Counted from the stretch's first letter, positions 8,337-17,757 are shown. The stretch is DNA of 64,000 nucleotides from Halanaerobacter jeridensis (GCF_016908315.1 NZ_JAFBDQ010000006.1:151707-215706), one strand, 5' to 3'. The notes: generated by a model from the sequence alone, not told the origin. Program-made: numbers and translations.

Positions 8337-9095
8337 ATGAAAATTGGCGGACGAGCTTATCGTAATGGTTTAATTTTATTTGGAGAAAATTATTCCGTGA
8401 AAGCCTATTATCAAGATGGACGTTTAACTTATACTGTAGGTAAAAATACACTGCAGGATAATAAATTTATAAATACAGTAGAAAAAATACCTATATTAAG
8501 AGGGATTATGAAATTACTCCTCTCTCTTTATTACTTCTTTAAAGAAGCTGCAGGGAACCCTAAAAAGTTTTGGCCTATTTTAACTATTTTAGGAGTCGAT
8601 ATTGCACTAGAATTCTATTTTATATTTTTTCCTACTAGTAGTACTAAAGTAGTTAATAGTATCTTTTTCCTGCCACCTATATTCTATTGGGCCGCCTTAG
8701 TCGGACTAATATTTCTTTTAAGAAACACTTTATTAAAAGAAATATTTAAATTTCATGGGGCAGAACATAAAGCAGTTAACTATTATCAAGCAGATTTAGA
8801 TGGGCAAATAAATGATCACTCGCGCTTGGCTAGGAGATGTGGAACTAATTTAATTGTTATTTTCTTTATTTTAATGATAATTTTAGAAGGTTTTGGCTTT
8901 GGTTTTAATTTTCTATTAGAAACACTGCTATTATTAGGAGTTGCCTATGAACTATTAATGATTATCCCTGATACAATATTGCAAATCCCATATTTATTAC
9001 AGCGATTTACAACTATTGAACCTGATGAAAAACATTTAAAAGCAGCTCAAACAGCATTAGAAGTGTTACTTGCTTATGAAAACGAAGAAATATAA
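8337..9095 (+). CDS. DUF1385 family membrane protein (YqhQ-like)
   Basis: An integral membrane protein of 252 residues in the DUF1385 family. The conserved N-terminal IGGRAYRNGL (the family's 'GGQAVxEGV' position), the central KFHGAEHKAVNYYQ motif (residues ~141-154) and the following ARRCGTNL are typical. Three or four hydrophobic segments flank them. The family is widespread in Firmicutes (YqhQ) and poorly understood; the conserved His and Glu suggest metal binding. A TTG start at 8322 is possible, but the GGAGGTGG site at 8324-8331 places the start at ATG 8337. The gene is monocistronic and ends at a terminator. Confidence 0.85.
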   Translation: MKIGGRAYRNGLILFGENYSVKAYYQDGRLTYTVGKNTLQDNKFINTVEKIPILRGIMKLLLSLYYFFKEAAGNPKKFWPILTILGVDIALEFYFIFFPTSSTKVVNSIFFLPPIFYWAALVGLIFLLRNTLLKEIFKFHGAEHKAVNYYQADLDGQINDHSRLARRCGTNLIVIFFILMIILEGFGFGFNFLLETLLLLGVAYELLMIIPDTILQIPYLLQRFTTIEPDEKHLKAAQTALEVLLAYENEEI

Positions 9096-9121
9096 GATTA
9101 TTAAATCAATAAAAATATTCT

Positions 9122-9153
9122 AAAGTGCTGAGTTTTTAAACTCAGCACTTTTT
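9122..9153. terminator. Bidirectional rho-independent terminator
   Basis: AAAGTGCTGAGTTT pairs with AAACTCAGCACTTT, with T-runs on the plus strand, between the convergent DUF1385 and MATE genes. Confidence 0.8.
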
Positions 9154-9230
9154 ATTAGTAAAACCTTGCAAAATATATTTGATTTTTAGGTTTTTATTTT
9201 ACTCTTTTACTCTTTACTAATCACTAATTG

Positions 9231-10610
9231 CTAAATTGCACTCTCTTTCCAAGTGCCGAATTTAAACCAGATAGTTGCTAACAGAGCACTTAAAAAACTT
9301 TCTATAGCAATACCCCACCAAATTCCTGCAGCCTGCCACTGTAAAATATCAGTTAATAATTTAGTGATTGGAATTCGCAGCCCAAATAATGATACTCCAG
9401 CTAAAACCATAGCAATTCCTGTATTTCCTGCCCCTCTAAAGGAACCTCCTAATACAATCTTAACTCCTACAAAGCCAAAGGAAATACTTAACACCCGCAC
9501 TAAATCACTACCTATTTCAATTACTGCAGGATCATTATTAAAGATTGCAATAATTTGAGTAGCAAAATTAAAAAATAAGATCCCTAAAATAGATAATAAT
9601 CCAAACACTAATCCGGCACTAACCCAGACACTTTTTTCAGCCCGTTCGATCTTATCTGCTCCTAAATTTTGGCCGACCATTGTAGTCGCAGCACGAGCAA
9701 AGCCCCGCGAAGGCATCATAATTACTGATAATACTCTCATCCCAATACCATAGGCGGCTACTACTGCAGAACCATAGTTTGTTACAATCCCCATCATTGC
9801 TGTCATTCCTAAAGCGCGAATTGACATTTCTCCCGCCGATGGAAAACCAATTTTAATAATTCTTTTTATGTACTTCCAATCGGGTCTTAAATATTTAAGT
9901 CGTAAATGGATTCCTTTCTGACCAGTTAATAAAATAAAAAGACCTACTAATCCAGCTACTGCTCTAGAAAAGATAGTTGCTATGCCTGCTCCTAAAACCT
10001 CTAAACGCGGAAAAAATCCCCAGCCAAAAATCAAAAAGGGATCCAAAATTATATTTAAGATAGTTGAAGCTACCATCATCCGCATGGGAGTTTTAGTATC
10101 GCCATAACCTCTTAATAAGGCTGAAAAGATAAAGAAAAGAAACATAAAACTAACTCCACCCATGATTATATCTAAATAACCTTCAGCGGTAGTCAATATT
10201 TTATCAGGAGTTCCAATCAATTCTAATAATTGACGGTTGAATCTAACCCCCACAATAGAAAGTATAATTGAAATAAACATTACAAAAATTAAGATTTGAC
10301 TGGCAACTTTATTAGTTCGTTCTTCATCTCCCGCTCCTTTGTACTGAGAAACTAAAGTAGTCCCAGCTACTGTAATTCCTCCTCCAATAGAAATTAATAA
10401 AAAGATAATCGGGAAACCAACTGATAACGAAGCAACAGCATCTGCTCCTACTTTACCTAACCAAAAAGTATCGACTAAGTTATATAGCACCTGCATACTA
10501 TTACCTATCATAATTGGTACTGCTAATTTCCAGAGTGTTTTTAAAATTGAACCTTCAAGCACATTTTCTGCATCGATATTACTAGATTTACTTTTGTCTA
10601 ATTCAGCCAT
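9231..10610 (-). CDS. MATE family multidrug/toxin efflux transporter
   Basis: A 459-residue, 12-helix transporter of the MATE family (NorM/DinF type), which expels cationic compounds in exchange for Na+ or H+. The N-terminal half opens with WKLAVPIMIGNSMQVLYNLVDTFWLG, the usual first helix signature; a second related half starts near residue 240 (IGFPSAGEMSIRALGM). The length matches the family. An AAAGGAGG site precedes the ATG. It is divergent from the dicarboxylate symporter, with a shared 160-bp control region that contains inverted repeats. The substrate cannot be predicted. Confidence 0.92.
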   Translation of the reverse strand: MAELDKSKSSNIDAENVLEGSILKTLWKLAVPIMIGNSMQVLYNLVDTFWLGKVGADAVASLSVGFPIIFLLISIGGGITVAGTTLVSQYKGAGDEERTNKVASQILIFVMFISIILSIVGVRFNRQLLELIGTPDKILTTAEGYLDIIMGGVSFMFLFFIFSALLRGYGDTKTPMRMMVASTILNIILDPFLIFGWGFFPRLEVLGAGIATIFSRAVAGLVGLFILLTGQKGIHLRLKYLRPDWKYIKRIIKIGFPSAGEMSIRALGMTAMMGIVTNYGSAVVAAYGIGMRVLSVIMMPSRGFARAATTMVGQNLGADKIERAEKSVWVSAGLVFGLLSILGILFFNFATQIIAIFNNDPAVIEIGSDLVRVLSISFGFVGVKIVLGGSFRGAGNTGIAMVLAGVSLFGLRIPITKLLTDILQWQAAGIWWGIAIESFLSALLATIWFKFGTWKESAI

Positions 10611-10631
10611 TCTAGATCCTCCTTTATTACT

Positions 10632-10736
10632 TTGACTAAGTAGTCAACACTTTGATTTTATCGAAATTTAGATTAAATATCAAATTTTTGTTGCAATTAC
10701 GTAGTTTAGATTGTATAATCTACAAGTGTTGTCTAC
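10632..10736. promoter_or_regulatory. Divergent control region with promoter and paired inverted repeats
   Basis: A plus-strand promoter TTGCAA (10691-10696), a 17-base spacer and TATAAT (10714-10719) serves the symporter. A 13-bp word GTAGTCAACACTT at 10640-10652 recurs inverted with one mismatch at 10724-10736 (AAGTGTTGTCTAC). The left copy overlaps a perfect palindrome TTGACTA-AG-TAGTCAA (10632-10647). The right copy sits just downstream of the -10 box, where a repressor could block transcription. Confidence 0.55.
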
Positions 10737-10770
10737 ATATCACAAACATATGTCAGGAGGATGAATACAA

Positions 10771-11934
10771 ATGAAGAAATTTGGTTTATTACCAAGATTA
10801 ATTGTAGGTATTATTATTGGTTTAATCGTAGGAACTATCTGTATGAATGCACAAATTGAATGGCCAATTGAATTATTCAAAACTTTTAACAGTATTTTTG
10901 GTAGCTTTTTAAATTACATTATTCCATTTATTATTTTAGCTTTTGTAGCGCCTGGAATTGCAGAATTAGGCAAAAAGGCAAGTAAACTATTAGGACTAGC
11001 AACAGGAATTGCTTATTTGTCTACGATTATTGCAGGAACTTCTGCCTTTTTTATTGGTAAGTCTTTACTACCAATTTTGCTTAATGGCAGTCAAGAATTA
11101 AACAAGGTAGATAAAGCAGTTAAGCCATTATTTGAAATTAATATTCCACCATTTATGAAAATTATGACTGCCTTAGTTACAGCCTTTATGATTGGATTAG
11201 GTATGGCTAATGCTGAAGAAGATTACTTGTACAATGTAATTAAAGATTTTCAAGAGATAATTCAAATGGTGATTAAAACAGTAATTATTCCTTTATTACC
11301 AGTTCATATTGCAGGTATTATTGCTAATATGAGTTATGTAGGTAAGGTAGCATCTACTATGGCAGCCTTTGGAAAAGTTTTTATTTTGATCTTAGGGCTA
11401 CAAATTTCTTATGTGATTGTACAATATTTAATAGCTTGTCAGATTGGTAATCGCAATCCAATTACAGCTATTAAAAATATGTTACCAGCTTATTTCACAG
11501 CAATTGGAACTCAATCTTCGGCTGCGACAATTCCTGTTACAGTGCAGTCAGTATTAGATAATGATGTTAAAGAAGATATTGCTGATTTTGTAGTGCCTTT
11601 AGGAGCTACAATTCACTTAGCAGGTGATACAATTACTTTAACTTTAGCTTCTATGGCTGTAATGATGTTACATGGTCAAACAGTCACATTTGGAGCTATG
11701 ATGCCGTTCATTTTAATGCTAGGAATTACTATGGTTGCTGCTCCTGGTATTCCAGGTGGCGGAGTTATGGCTTCTTTAGGATTATTAGAAGGTATGCTTG
11801 GCTTTGGTGCCACACAGAAATCATTAATGATCGCACTGCATTTGGCCCAAGATAGTTTTGGTACAGCTTCAAATATTATGGGTGATGGTGCAATTTCAAT
11901 TATCATGGATAGCTTATCTGATGATGAAGAATAA
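10771..11934 (+). CDS. Dicarboxylate/amino acid:cation symporter (DAACS family)
   Basis: A Na+- or H+-coupled symporter of the glutamate/aspartate/C4-dicarboxylate (DAACS, GltP/DctA-like) family, 387 residues. The re-entrant loop signature reads AIGTQSSAATIPVT (around residue 250), and the helix-7/HP2 region VPLGATIHLAGDTITLT matches the family's substrate-binding segment. Eight or so hydrophobic helices are visible. The usual helix-7 NMDG-type motif is altered to HLAGDT, so the substrate may differ from aspartate. An AGGAGG site and a good promoter precede it, and a strong terminator follows. Confidence 0.9.
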   Translation: MKKFGLLPRLIVGIIIGLIVGTICMNAQIEWPIELFKTFNSIFGSFLNYIIPFIILAFVAPGIAELGKKASKLLGLATGIAYLSTIIAGTSAFFIGKSLLPILLNGSQELNKVDKAVKPLFEINIPPFMKIMTALVTAFMIGLGMANAEEDYLYNVIKDFQEIIQMVIKTVIIPLLPVHIAGIIANMSYVGKVASTMAAFGKVFILILGLQISYVIVQYLIACQIGNRNPITAIKNMLPAYFTAIGTQSSAATIPVTVQSVLDNDVKEDIADFVVPLGATIHLAGDTITLTLASMAVMMLHGQTVTFGAMMPFILMLGITMVAAPGIPGGGVMASLGLLEGMLGFGATQKSLMIALHLAQDSFGTASNIMGDGAISIIMDSLSDDEE

Positions 11935-11946
11935 ATATATCTATTA

Positions 11947-11977
11947 AATAACAGAGGCCTTTTTGGCCTCTGTTATT
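11947..11977. terminator. Bidirectional rho-independent terminator
   Basis: AATAACAGAGGCC pairs with GGCCTCTGTTATT around a T5 loop, between the convergent symporter and SLC13 genes. Confidence 0.85.
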
Positions 11978-11990
11978 TTACTTTATGGAA

Positions 11991-13913
11991 TTATATTCCC
12001 CAAAACAGTGCAATAAAGACAGGAATGATAAATGATAGTATAAGTAATAATGGTGTTCCTACAACTATAAAATCTTTGAACTTATAACCTCCTGGTCCAT
12101 AAATCATTAGGTTAGTTTGATAGCCAATGGGGCTTAAAAAGGCTGAACTAGCTGCAAAAGTTACTGCTAAAACAAAAGCAAAAGGATTAGCCCCTATTTG
12201 ATTAGCAGCTCCTACTGCAACTGGTATCATCAATACAACACTGGCATTATTACTTATGACACTAGTCAATACTGCTGTAAAAAGGTAAAACAGACTCAGA
12301 ATAAATACTGGTGGAAAAACTCCAGTTGCCCTTAATAATTGCTGGGCTATAAATTTTGCAGTTCCTGTTTGTTCAATTGCTACTCCTAAAGGAATTAATC
12401 CGGCTAAAAGAAAAAACACTTCCCAATTTATTGCTTCATAAATCTCCTTAGGTTCTACTAATTTACTAGCAACCATTGCTATTACTCCACCTAAAGTAGC
12501 AATCGAAATTGAAACAATATTTAATGAAGCCAGAGTGATTACAGCTCCTACAATAGTTAAACCAAGGAAAATATCAGATTTTTTATAATCTGGTAGTTCA
12601 GAGCTTTCTTCTTCAATAATAAAGTTTTCATTATTTTCTAATCTATCTAAAGTAGATTCTGTAACTAAAAGAAGTAATACATCACCTGACCTAAGAGTAA
12701 AATCTTTTAATTGATTATGAGTTATTCTTTCTCCATGACGAATAGCAAGCAAACTAGCATTATAGCGTTCTAGGAAGTGCACATCATTAATGGTTTGTCC
12801 AGCTATAAAAGAATTATCAGATATAACCAATTCGACAACTTTTTGTCCCTGCACTGAATCTTCTAATTTATTCTGACTAACTTGAATATCAGGTAATAAT
12901 TTAATTCCTTTTGTGTCTACAAAGTCTAATAAAGTAGTTCGATTAGCTCTAATCACCAAATGATCTCCTGCACGAATAGTTTTAACATTTAAAGGTTCCA
13001 TAAATTGCTCTTCGGCCCGAGTTATTTGTACTATATCTAAATCTTCATCTGCTTCTTTAAATACTTCTCCAATACTTTGACCTAATAAAGGAGAATTCTC
13101 TTTGATTTCTACTTCAGTTAAGAACTTCTCCATTTCATAACCTTCCATTAAATCTTGATCTTCAGAAGTTATTCTTTCTGGAGTTAAATAATATCCTAAT
13201 GTCATTAAATATATAAGTCCTACTCCAAATGCTATAATTCCTAATTTAGTAAATTCAAACATTCCAAAGGGATGATTAATTAAACGCATTGAAACTTCAC
13301 TAGCTAAAATATTAGTCGATGTTCCTAATAAAGTCATAGTCCCTCCTAACATAGATGCATAAGAAAGAGGAATTAATAACTTTGATGGAGATACATTAGT
13401 CCTACGAGCAAGATTAGTTACCATTGGAACAAAGGCTGCTACTACGGGTGTATTATTAATAGCACTAGCAGTCAGACCTGTTAAACCTGCAATTGTACCT
13501 ACTTGTTTCTTTTGATTATTACCAACAAAACTTTCTATTTTACTACCTAAAATCTGCACTGCTCCACTATTTTGAATTCCTCTACTTAAAACAAACATAG
13601 CCATAACAGTTACAGTAGCATTATTACTAAATCCTGATAATGCCTGATCTGTAGAAACTTTAGTCCAATTATGTAATGATGCTAACATGACTGGAATTGA
13701 TAATGAAATAATTCCTATAGGAATTGGCTCCCAAATAAATAATACTAAAATTAATATAATTAAAAAGCTTACTACAGCAATTTTGCTATTAAAAGCAGGA
13801 GGTTGAAGATTTAACTGATTCGAATTACTTGCAGCATTAATTATACCTGAATTAAAGCTAATCAATATAATAGTTAATAATAATATAAAGTATATATTTC
13901 TTTTTTGATTCAA
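11991..13913 (-). CDS. SLC13-type permease with two TrkA-C (RCK_C) domains
   Basis: A Na+-coupled divalent-anion (DASS/SLC13) transporter of about 640 residues. Hydrophobic helices at both ends carry family motifs (SAINNTPVVAAFVPMV near residue 155 and VISNNASVVLMIPVA near residue 570, counted from the chosen start). Between them lie two cytoplasmic TrkA-C domains of ~80 residues each (ENSPLLGQSIGEVF and NSFIAGQTINDVHF), which usually bind nucleotides or other regulators. Sulfate or a dicarboxylate is the likely substrate. The ATG at 13973 has no ribosome binding site; TTG at 13911-13913 follows AAAGGGGG by ten bases and is preferred. Confidence 0.88.
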   Translation of the reverse strand: MNQKRNIYFILLLTIILISFNSGIINAASNSNQLNLQPPAFNSKIAVVSFLIILILVLFIWEPIPIGIISLSIPVMLASLHNWTKVSTDQALSGFSNNATVTVMAMFVLSRGIQNSGAVQILGSKIESFVGNNQKKQVGTIAGLTGLTASAINNTPVVAAFVPMVTNLARRTNVSPSKLLIPLSYASMLGGTMTLLGTSTNILASEVSMRLINHPFGMFEFTKLGIIAFGVGLIYLMTLGYYLTPERITSEDQDLMEGYEMEKFLTEVEIKENSPLLGQSIGEVFKEADEDLDIVQITRAEEQFMEPLNVKTIRAGDHLVIRANRTTLLDFVDTKGIKLLPDIQVSQNKLEDSVQGQKVVELVISDNSFIAGQTINDVHFLERYNASLLAIRHGERITHNQLKDFTLRSGDVLLLLVTESTLDRLENNENFIIEEESSELPDYKKSDIFLGLTIVGAVITLASLNIVSISIATLGGVIAMVASKLVEPKEIYEAINWEVFFLLAGLIPLGVAIEQTGTAKFIAQQLLRATGVFPPVFILSLFYLFTAVLTSVISNNASVVLMIPVAVGAANQIGANPFAFVLAVTFAASSAFLSPIGYQTNLMIYGPGGYKFKDFIVVGTPLLLILSFIIPVFIALFWGI

Positions 13914-14043
13914 GATTTTAGAACCCCCTTTCTTTAAAGATCTATTCTTAGCAAATATAATTTTAAATATCATTTTACATTATTAGCTACTAAAACACAA
14001 AAATCTCCATCTAAATAATACCATATCATATAATGCTAGTCAA

Positions 14044-14604
14044 TATCTATATAAAGTGTAGCTTTTGGATTGAGATAAAAATAGTTTCTTCGCTCCTAAA
14101 TCTAGTTTGATTCGGCTAAATTCGTATAATAAGCTGCAATTTAGTTTAATTAAATTAGAAATTAAACTTTCAAAATTACAGCTTATTATACTTCATTAAG
14201 ACTCATCTACAAACTAGATTTAAAGACGCTACGAAATAATTTTATCTCAATCCAAGGCAGTCTTACTTTAAGTGTGGGAGCAGGGATATACCATTTTGGG
14301 ATTGCTTATTTTTTGGTTATGCTTTTTGGTTTTGTTTTCCATTTAGCTAATAACTAGTCAAAATCAAAAGATTACAATTAAAACAAAACTAACTTGATAA
14401 GATAGTCCCTGATCTCACTATTAAAGTAAAACTATCATTAGATGGCTGAGCAAGTTTTTCGTAGTGGCATTAAATTTAGGATGTTAATGAGTCTTAATGA
14501 AGTGAAATTGATTTTACTTGAATGAATTTTAGACGAATCATCCTAAATTTTTTAACGAAGAAATGCTTGCTCAGCCATCTCAGAAGCTACACTTTATATA
14601 GATA
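14044..14604. repeat. Gene-free element of nested inverted repeats, cloverleaf-like, ends in a 21-bp perfect inverted repeat
   Basis: The 700 bases between the SLC13 and nucleotidase genes hold no credible ORF but strong symmetry. Positions 14044-14064 are the exact reverse complement of 14584-14604 (ends with GTGTAGCTT / AAGCTACAC). Inside lie three arms: arm 1 at 14065-14255 (TTGGATTGAGATAAAA with its complement at the far end, further matching blocks inward), arm 2 at 14263-14429 (TTACTTTAA with TTAAAGTAA, then an imperfect CAGGGATAT/GATAGTCCCTG pair) and arm 3 at 14440-14580 (15 bp perfect, AGATGGCTGAGCAAG). A 17-bp word, ATGAGTCTTAATGAAGT, occurs in arm 3 and inverted in arm 1. No target-site duplication is obvious. 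It could be a MITE-like foldback element or a large structured RNA. Confidence 0.8.
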
Positions 14605-14670
14605 CTATTTAACTTTAAGCGATTATTATGGTATAATCTAGAATAGCATTAAATTATGAGGTGATAGCAA

Positions 14671-15237
14671 ATGAAGAAAACAATTGGCGTTGATATTGAT
14701 GCAGTATTAACTGCGGAAGGAACAGGAGAAGAAAATATCTGGCACCGTCATTTATGTGATTATTTCAATTTAGATGGTAGAAAAAGTAATGATTATGATT
14801 TTACCAAGGCTTATGATATCACTGAAAATGAAATCAAAGATTTTATGGCTTCGCGGGGAATGAAAGTTTTTCGTAAAGTCCCTCCACGACCTAAATCTAT
14901 TTCTGTTTTAAAGGAGTTAAAAGAAAAAAATTATAATATAATTTTAGTTACTGCTCGAGAAGCAGAGCTTAAAGATTTAACAGCAGAATGGTTGGCTAAA
15001 CATGATATCCCTTATGATGAATTAATCCATAGTGAGCAAAAGGCTGATGTTTGTGAGGAAAAAAATATAGAGTTGTTTATTGATGATCGCTTACAAAATT
15101 TATTGCCAATTAAAGAACGATTAAATATTCCAGTTTTATTAATGACTATGACTCATAATCAAGACTATAAAGGAGACATACCTCGAGTAGAAAGTTGGCT
15201 AGATGTAAAAGAAAAAATAAGTTACTATTTAGATTAA
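14671..15237 (+). CDS. HAD-superfamily 5'-nucleotidase (NT5C type)
   Basis: A cytoplasmic HAD phosphatase of 188 residues in the 5'(3')-deoxyribonucleotidase (NT5C) family. Motif I reads GVDIDAVLT at the N-terminus: the first Asp is the nucleophile, while the second motif Asp is also present (D-x-D). Motif II is LVTARE near residue 93 and motif IV is LFIDDRLQN near residue 132. The family dephosphorylates nucleoside monophosphates, often with weak specificity. A GAGGTG site precedes the ATG, and TATAAT at about 14632 fits a -10 box. It ends at a terminator shared with the convergent small membrane gene. Confidence 0.85.
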   Translation: MKKTIGVDIDAVLTAEGTGEENIWHRHLCDYFNLDGRKSNDYDFTKAYDITENEIKDFMASRGMKVFRKVPPRPKSISVLKELKEKNYNIILVTAREAELKDLTAEWLAKHDIPYDELIHSEQKADVCEEKNIELFIDDRLQNLLPIKERLNIPVLLMTMTHNQDYKGDIPRVESWLDVKEKISYYLD

Positions 15238-15238
15238 A

Positions 15239-15264
15239 CAGAAGTGGGTTTTAACCCACTTCTG
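15239..15264. terminator. Bidirectional rho-independent terminator
   Basis: CAGAAGTGGGTT pairs with AACCCACTTCTG around a TT loop, followed by T-rich sequence. It overlaps the last codons of the minus-strand small membrane protein. Confidence 0.8.
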
Positions 15265-15541
15265 TCTTTTTATTAATCGAGTTTAAATCATTTTTCATAT
15301 CAATTAGCAAAAGAATTATTTCTCCACAAGCATAGAGAAATAGAGCTTGAAACATCCCAAATAAAATAGGAAATAAATTATTAAAAATTATAAAGGCAGA
15401 ATTCTGTCTGTTTATATTTTCAGGTTGATTCACTACATTAACAAAAGTGATAAATGATGTAAAAATAATCGATATTATTGCTAACACCTTAAAGGCAGTA
15501 GAAATAATTTCTAACGCCTTATAACTATCCTCGATTTTAAT
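15251..15541 (-). CDS. Small membrane protein of unknown function
   Basis: A protein of about 96 residues with two hydrophobic helices separated by a polar loop (VVNQPENINRQNS) and ending in a charged tail (DMKNDLNSINKKTEVG). I do not recognise it. A GTG at 15487 would give 78 residues but has no ribosome binding site, while the frame stays open upstream (KIEDSYKALEIISTAFKV). A very strong AAAGGGGGGG site lies directly before ATT (15539-15541), with ATC two codons later. I extend to ATT, which is uncertain. It lies 28 bases before the spore photoproduct lyase stop side and may be expressed on its own. Confidence 0.5.
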   Translation of the reverse strand: MKIEDSYKALEIISTAFKVLAIISIIFTSFITFVNVVNQPENINRQNSAFIIFNNLFPILFGMFQALFLYACGEIILLLIDMKNDLNSINKKTEVG

Positions 15542-15556
15542 CCCCCCCTTTCTAAG

Positions 15557-16570
15557 CTAAACAAAATATTCTATTTCTGCTTGAGGAAAATTCTCTTTTA
15601 TTCTTTCTTCCATAAATGATTTCAATTCCTCTTCTTGATCTTTGGGATAAACATATTTCCCAAATCCTTTGTGATGATAATCCTCTTTATTTAATTTTAG
15701 TTTAGTATTAGGAAAACGAGCTTCAATTAATCTTTTGGCCCGCGTAGAAAAACGATACTGAATCAATTCAAAACTTAATCGCTGATCTTGGGGATTATCT
15801 AATTTGTCTTTTAAAGTTGTTAATAACTCTTCATACCCTTCTTTCCACTCTGGATACATAATTAAGGGGGCTATAATAAAACCTAGAGGATAGTCTGCCT
15901 TTTGAATCTTAGCTGCAGCAGCAATTCTTTCAGCTAAAGAAGATGTTCCATGTTCAAAATTTTTAATTATATATTCAGGATTAATACTAAATCTGAATTT
16001 AGTACGACCTTGATGATTAACATCTAATAAATTATCTACAAACCCAAATTTAGTAACTACTCTTAATCTACCTTTAGGCTGCGTAGCAAAATATTCAATT
16101 GTTTGACGTAATGAATCAGTTAAATGTTCAACTGCTAAAGGATCTGAAGAACTACTAGCTTCAAAAGTAACTATTTCTCCTCTACCCTTCCGGATATGCT
16201 TTTTAACTGCTTTGAGTATTTCTTTAATATTGACATAAATTCTAGGATAAACAGCTGAACCTAAATTAGTAGACAGATAACAATATTCACACTTTCCTGG
16301 ACAACTAGTTGTCGTTACTAATCTATAATCTGCAGAAGGTTGGCATGATTTAAAGTTTAATGTTTTTTTAACTCCCACTACTAATGTTTCCTTGGCCCAA
16401 TTAAATAATTGCAGCGGAGACATTTGTTCCTCAGGGCCAACTCTATTATGCGATTTGATATATTCGACACTTAACTCATCATCTAAAAATTTCTTTTCTA
16501 GTTTTTTTCCTAATGGATATTTAAGTGCTTCTTTCTCTATTAATAAACGTTTAGGATAGAATTTTTTCAA
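15557..16570 (-). CDS. splB: Spore photoproduct lyase
   Basis: A radical SAM DNA-repair enzyme that reverts the thymine dimer (5-thyminyl-5,6-dihydrothymine) formed in UV-irradiated spores. The cluster motif is TTTSCPGKCEYCYLSTNLGS near residue 90 (C-x3-C-x2-C), and the later segments KFRFSINPEYII and LIQYRFSTRAKRLI agree with SplB. The length of ~337 residues is normal. A TTG at 16585 overlaps the GGAGG site, so the TTG at 16568-16570 (MKKFYPKRLL) is preferred. The enzyme implies that the organism, or its recent ancestors, formed endospores. Confidence 0.9.
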   Translation of the reverse strand: MKKFYPKRLLIEKEALKYPLGKKLEKKFLDDELSVEYIKSHNRVGPEEQMSPLQLFNWAKETLVVGVKKTLNFKSCQPSADYRLVTTTSCPGKCEYCYLSTNLGSAVYPRIYVNIKEILKAVKKHIRKGRGEIVTFEASSSSDPLAVEHLTDSLRQTIEYFATQPKGRLRVVTKFGFVDNLLDVNHQGRTKFRFSINPEYIIKNFEHGTSSLAERIAAAAKIQKADYPLGFIIAPLIMYPEWKEGYEELLTTLKDKLDNPQDQRLSFELIQYRFSTRAKRLIEARFPNTKLKLNKEDYHHKGFGKYVYPKDQEEELKSFMEERIKENFPQAEIEYFV

Positions 16571-16695
16571 TTTTATTGCCTCCAATATTAATTAGCTTGT
16601 TTAATATTAGATTATGTAATTTAAAGTCTTAACATTCATTTTAATTCAGTTTTAATAATTAATTGTAAGTCAAAATATAATTCTTAAACGATAAA

Positions 16696-16730
16696 AAAGG
16701 AGTGTCAGGGGAAAATCCCAACACTCCTTT
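16696..16730 (-). terminator. Rho-independent terminator after the first M42 gene
   Basis: AAAGGAGTGT pairs with ACACTCCTTT, with an inner GGG/CCC pairing, just downstream of the M42 stop on the minus strand and followed by a T-run. Confidence 0.75.
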
Positions 16731-16758
16731 AAAATATTATCTTTATTTAAATATTCAA

Positions 16759-17757
16759 TTACAGAAAACTAATTTCATTATCCAACAAAGCAGCTAATAG
16801 TTTGACACTATTTTCTACATCATCAATATCAACCATTTCTGATGGAGAATGAACATAACGGCAAGGTATAGAAACTGCTCCTGCTAATACTCCATCTTTA
16901 GTTAACTGCATGCTACCTGCATCAGTACCACCATACTTTAGTACTTCTAATTGATATGGTAGCTCATTTTCTTTTGCTAAATCAATTAATAAGTTCTTAA
17001 CTTTAGGATCAGCTAAAACAGATCTATCCTTAACTTTAATCGCAGGTCCTTCACCTAAAGAAACAGACATTCTTTTAGCTTCCGGCATATCACCAGTTAA
17101 TGTAACATCTACAGCTAATCCTAAATCAGGCTCAATATTATAAGCAGCTACTTTAGACCCTCTAGTACCCACTTCTTCTTGCGTAGTGAAAACAAAATAA
17201 GTATCATATTCTGGAGTGTCAATTTCTTTTAAGGTTTCAATTAAAGTCACACACCCAATTCTATCATCTAAAGATTTAGCTGTTACCCTTGTACCTAAAT
17301 CTTGAAATTCTCGATAGTAAGATGCAGTATCACCTAAAGTAACTTTTTCTTCTGCTTCTTCTTTATTTGTAGCTCCAATATCAATATATAACTTATCATA
17401 ATTTAATTTTTTAATATCATCTAATTGTCCTTCTTTATCAATTACTCCTGGCGTTTCACCATTAAATAAAACTCGAGCCCCTAATAACATATAAGGACTA
17501 ATTCCTCCAACTCTATCAAACCTGATAAATCCATCTTCATCAATGTGATTAGCGATTAATCCGATCTCATCCATATGAGCTGCAAGCATAACTTTTTTAT
17601 CTTTCTTGCCTTCTTTTAGTGCAATTAAGTTTCCTAAAGCATCAGTTTCTATGTTATCTACTTCATCCTTTATTTCTGCTTTAATTATTTCTCTTATCTG
17701 TTCTTCATCTCCAGATGGTCCATAACTTTCTACTAATTTTTTAATCAAGTTTTTCAT
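16759..17757 (-). CDS. M42 family glutamyl-type aminopeptidase (paralogue 1)
   Basis: A di-metal aminopeptidase of peptidase family M42 (332 residues); members form tetrahedral dodecamers and trim peptides. Metal ligands are recognisable: AAHMDEIGLI (His and Asp), LDDRIG (bridging Asp), TQEEVGTRG (catalytic Glu pair), LAVDVT (Asp) and YVHSPSEM (His). The ribosome binding site AGCAGG lies nine bases before the ATG and is part of a 9-bp stem formed with sequence 300 bases upstream, so initiation may be controlled by RNA structure. Two more M42 genes lie just upstream in the same direction. Confidence 0.92.
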   Translation of the reverse strand: MKNLIKKLVESYGPSGDEEQIREIIKAEIKDEVDNIETDALGNLIALKEGKKDKKVMLAAHMDEIGLIANHIDEDGFIRFDRVGGISPYMLLGARVLFNGETPGVIDKEGQLDDIKKLNYDKLYIDIGATNKEEAEEKVTLGDTASYYREFQDLGTRVTAKSLDDRIGCVTLIETLKEIDTPEYDTYFVFTTQEEVGTRGSKVAAYNIEPDLGLAVDVTLTGDMPEAKRMSVSLGEGPAIKVKDRSVLADPKVKNLLIDLAKENELPYQLEVLKYGGTDAGSMQLTKDGVLAGAVSIPCRYVHSPSEMVDIDDVENSVKLLAALLDNEISFL

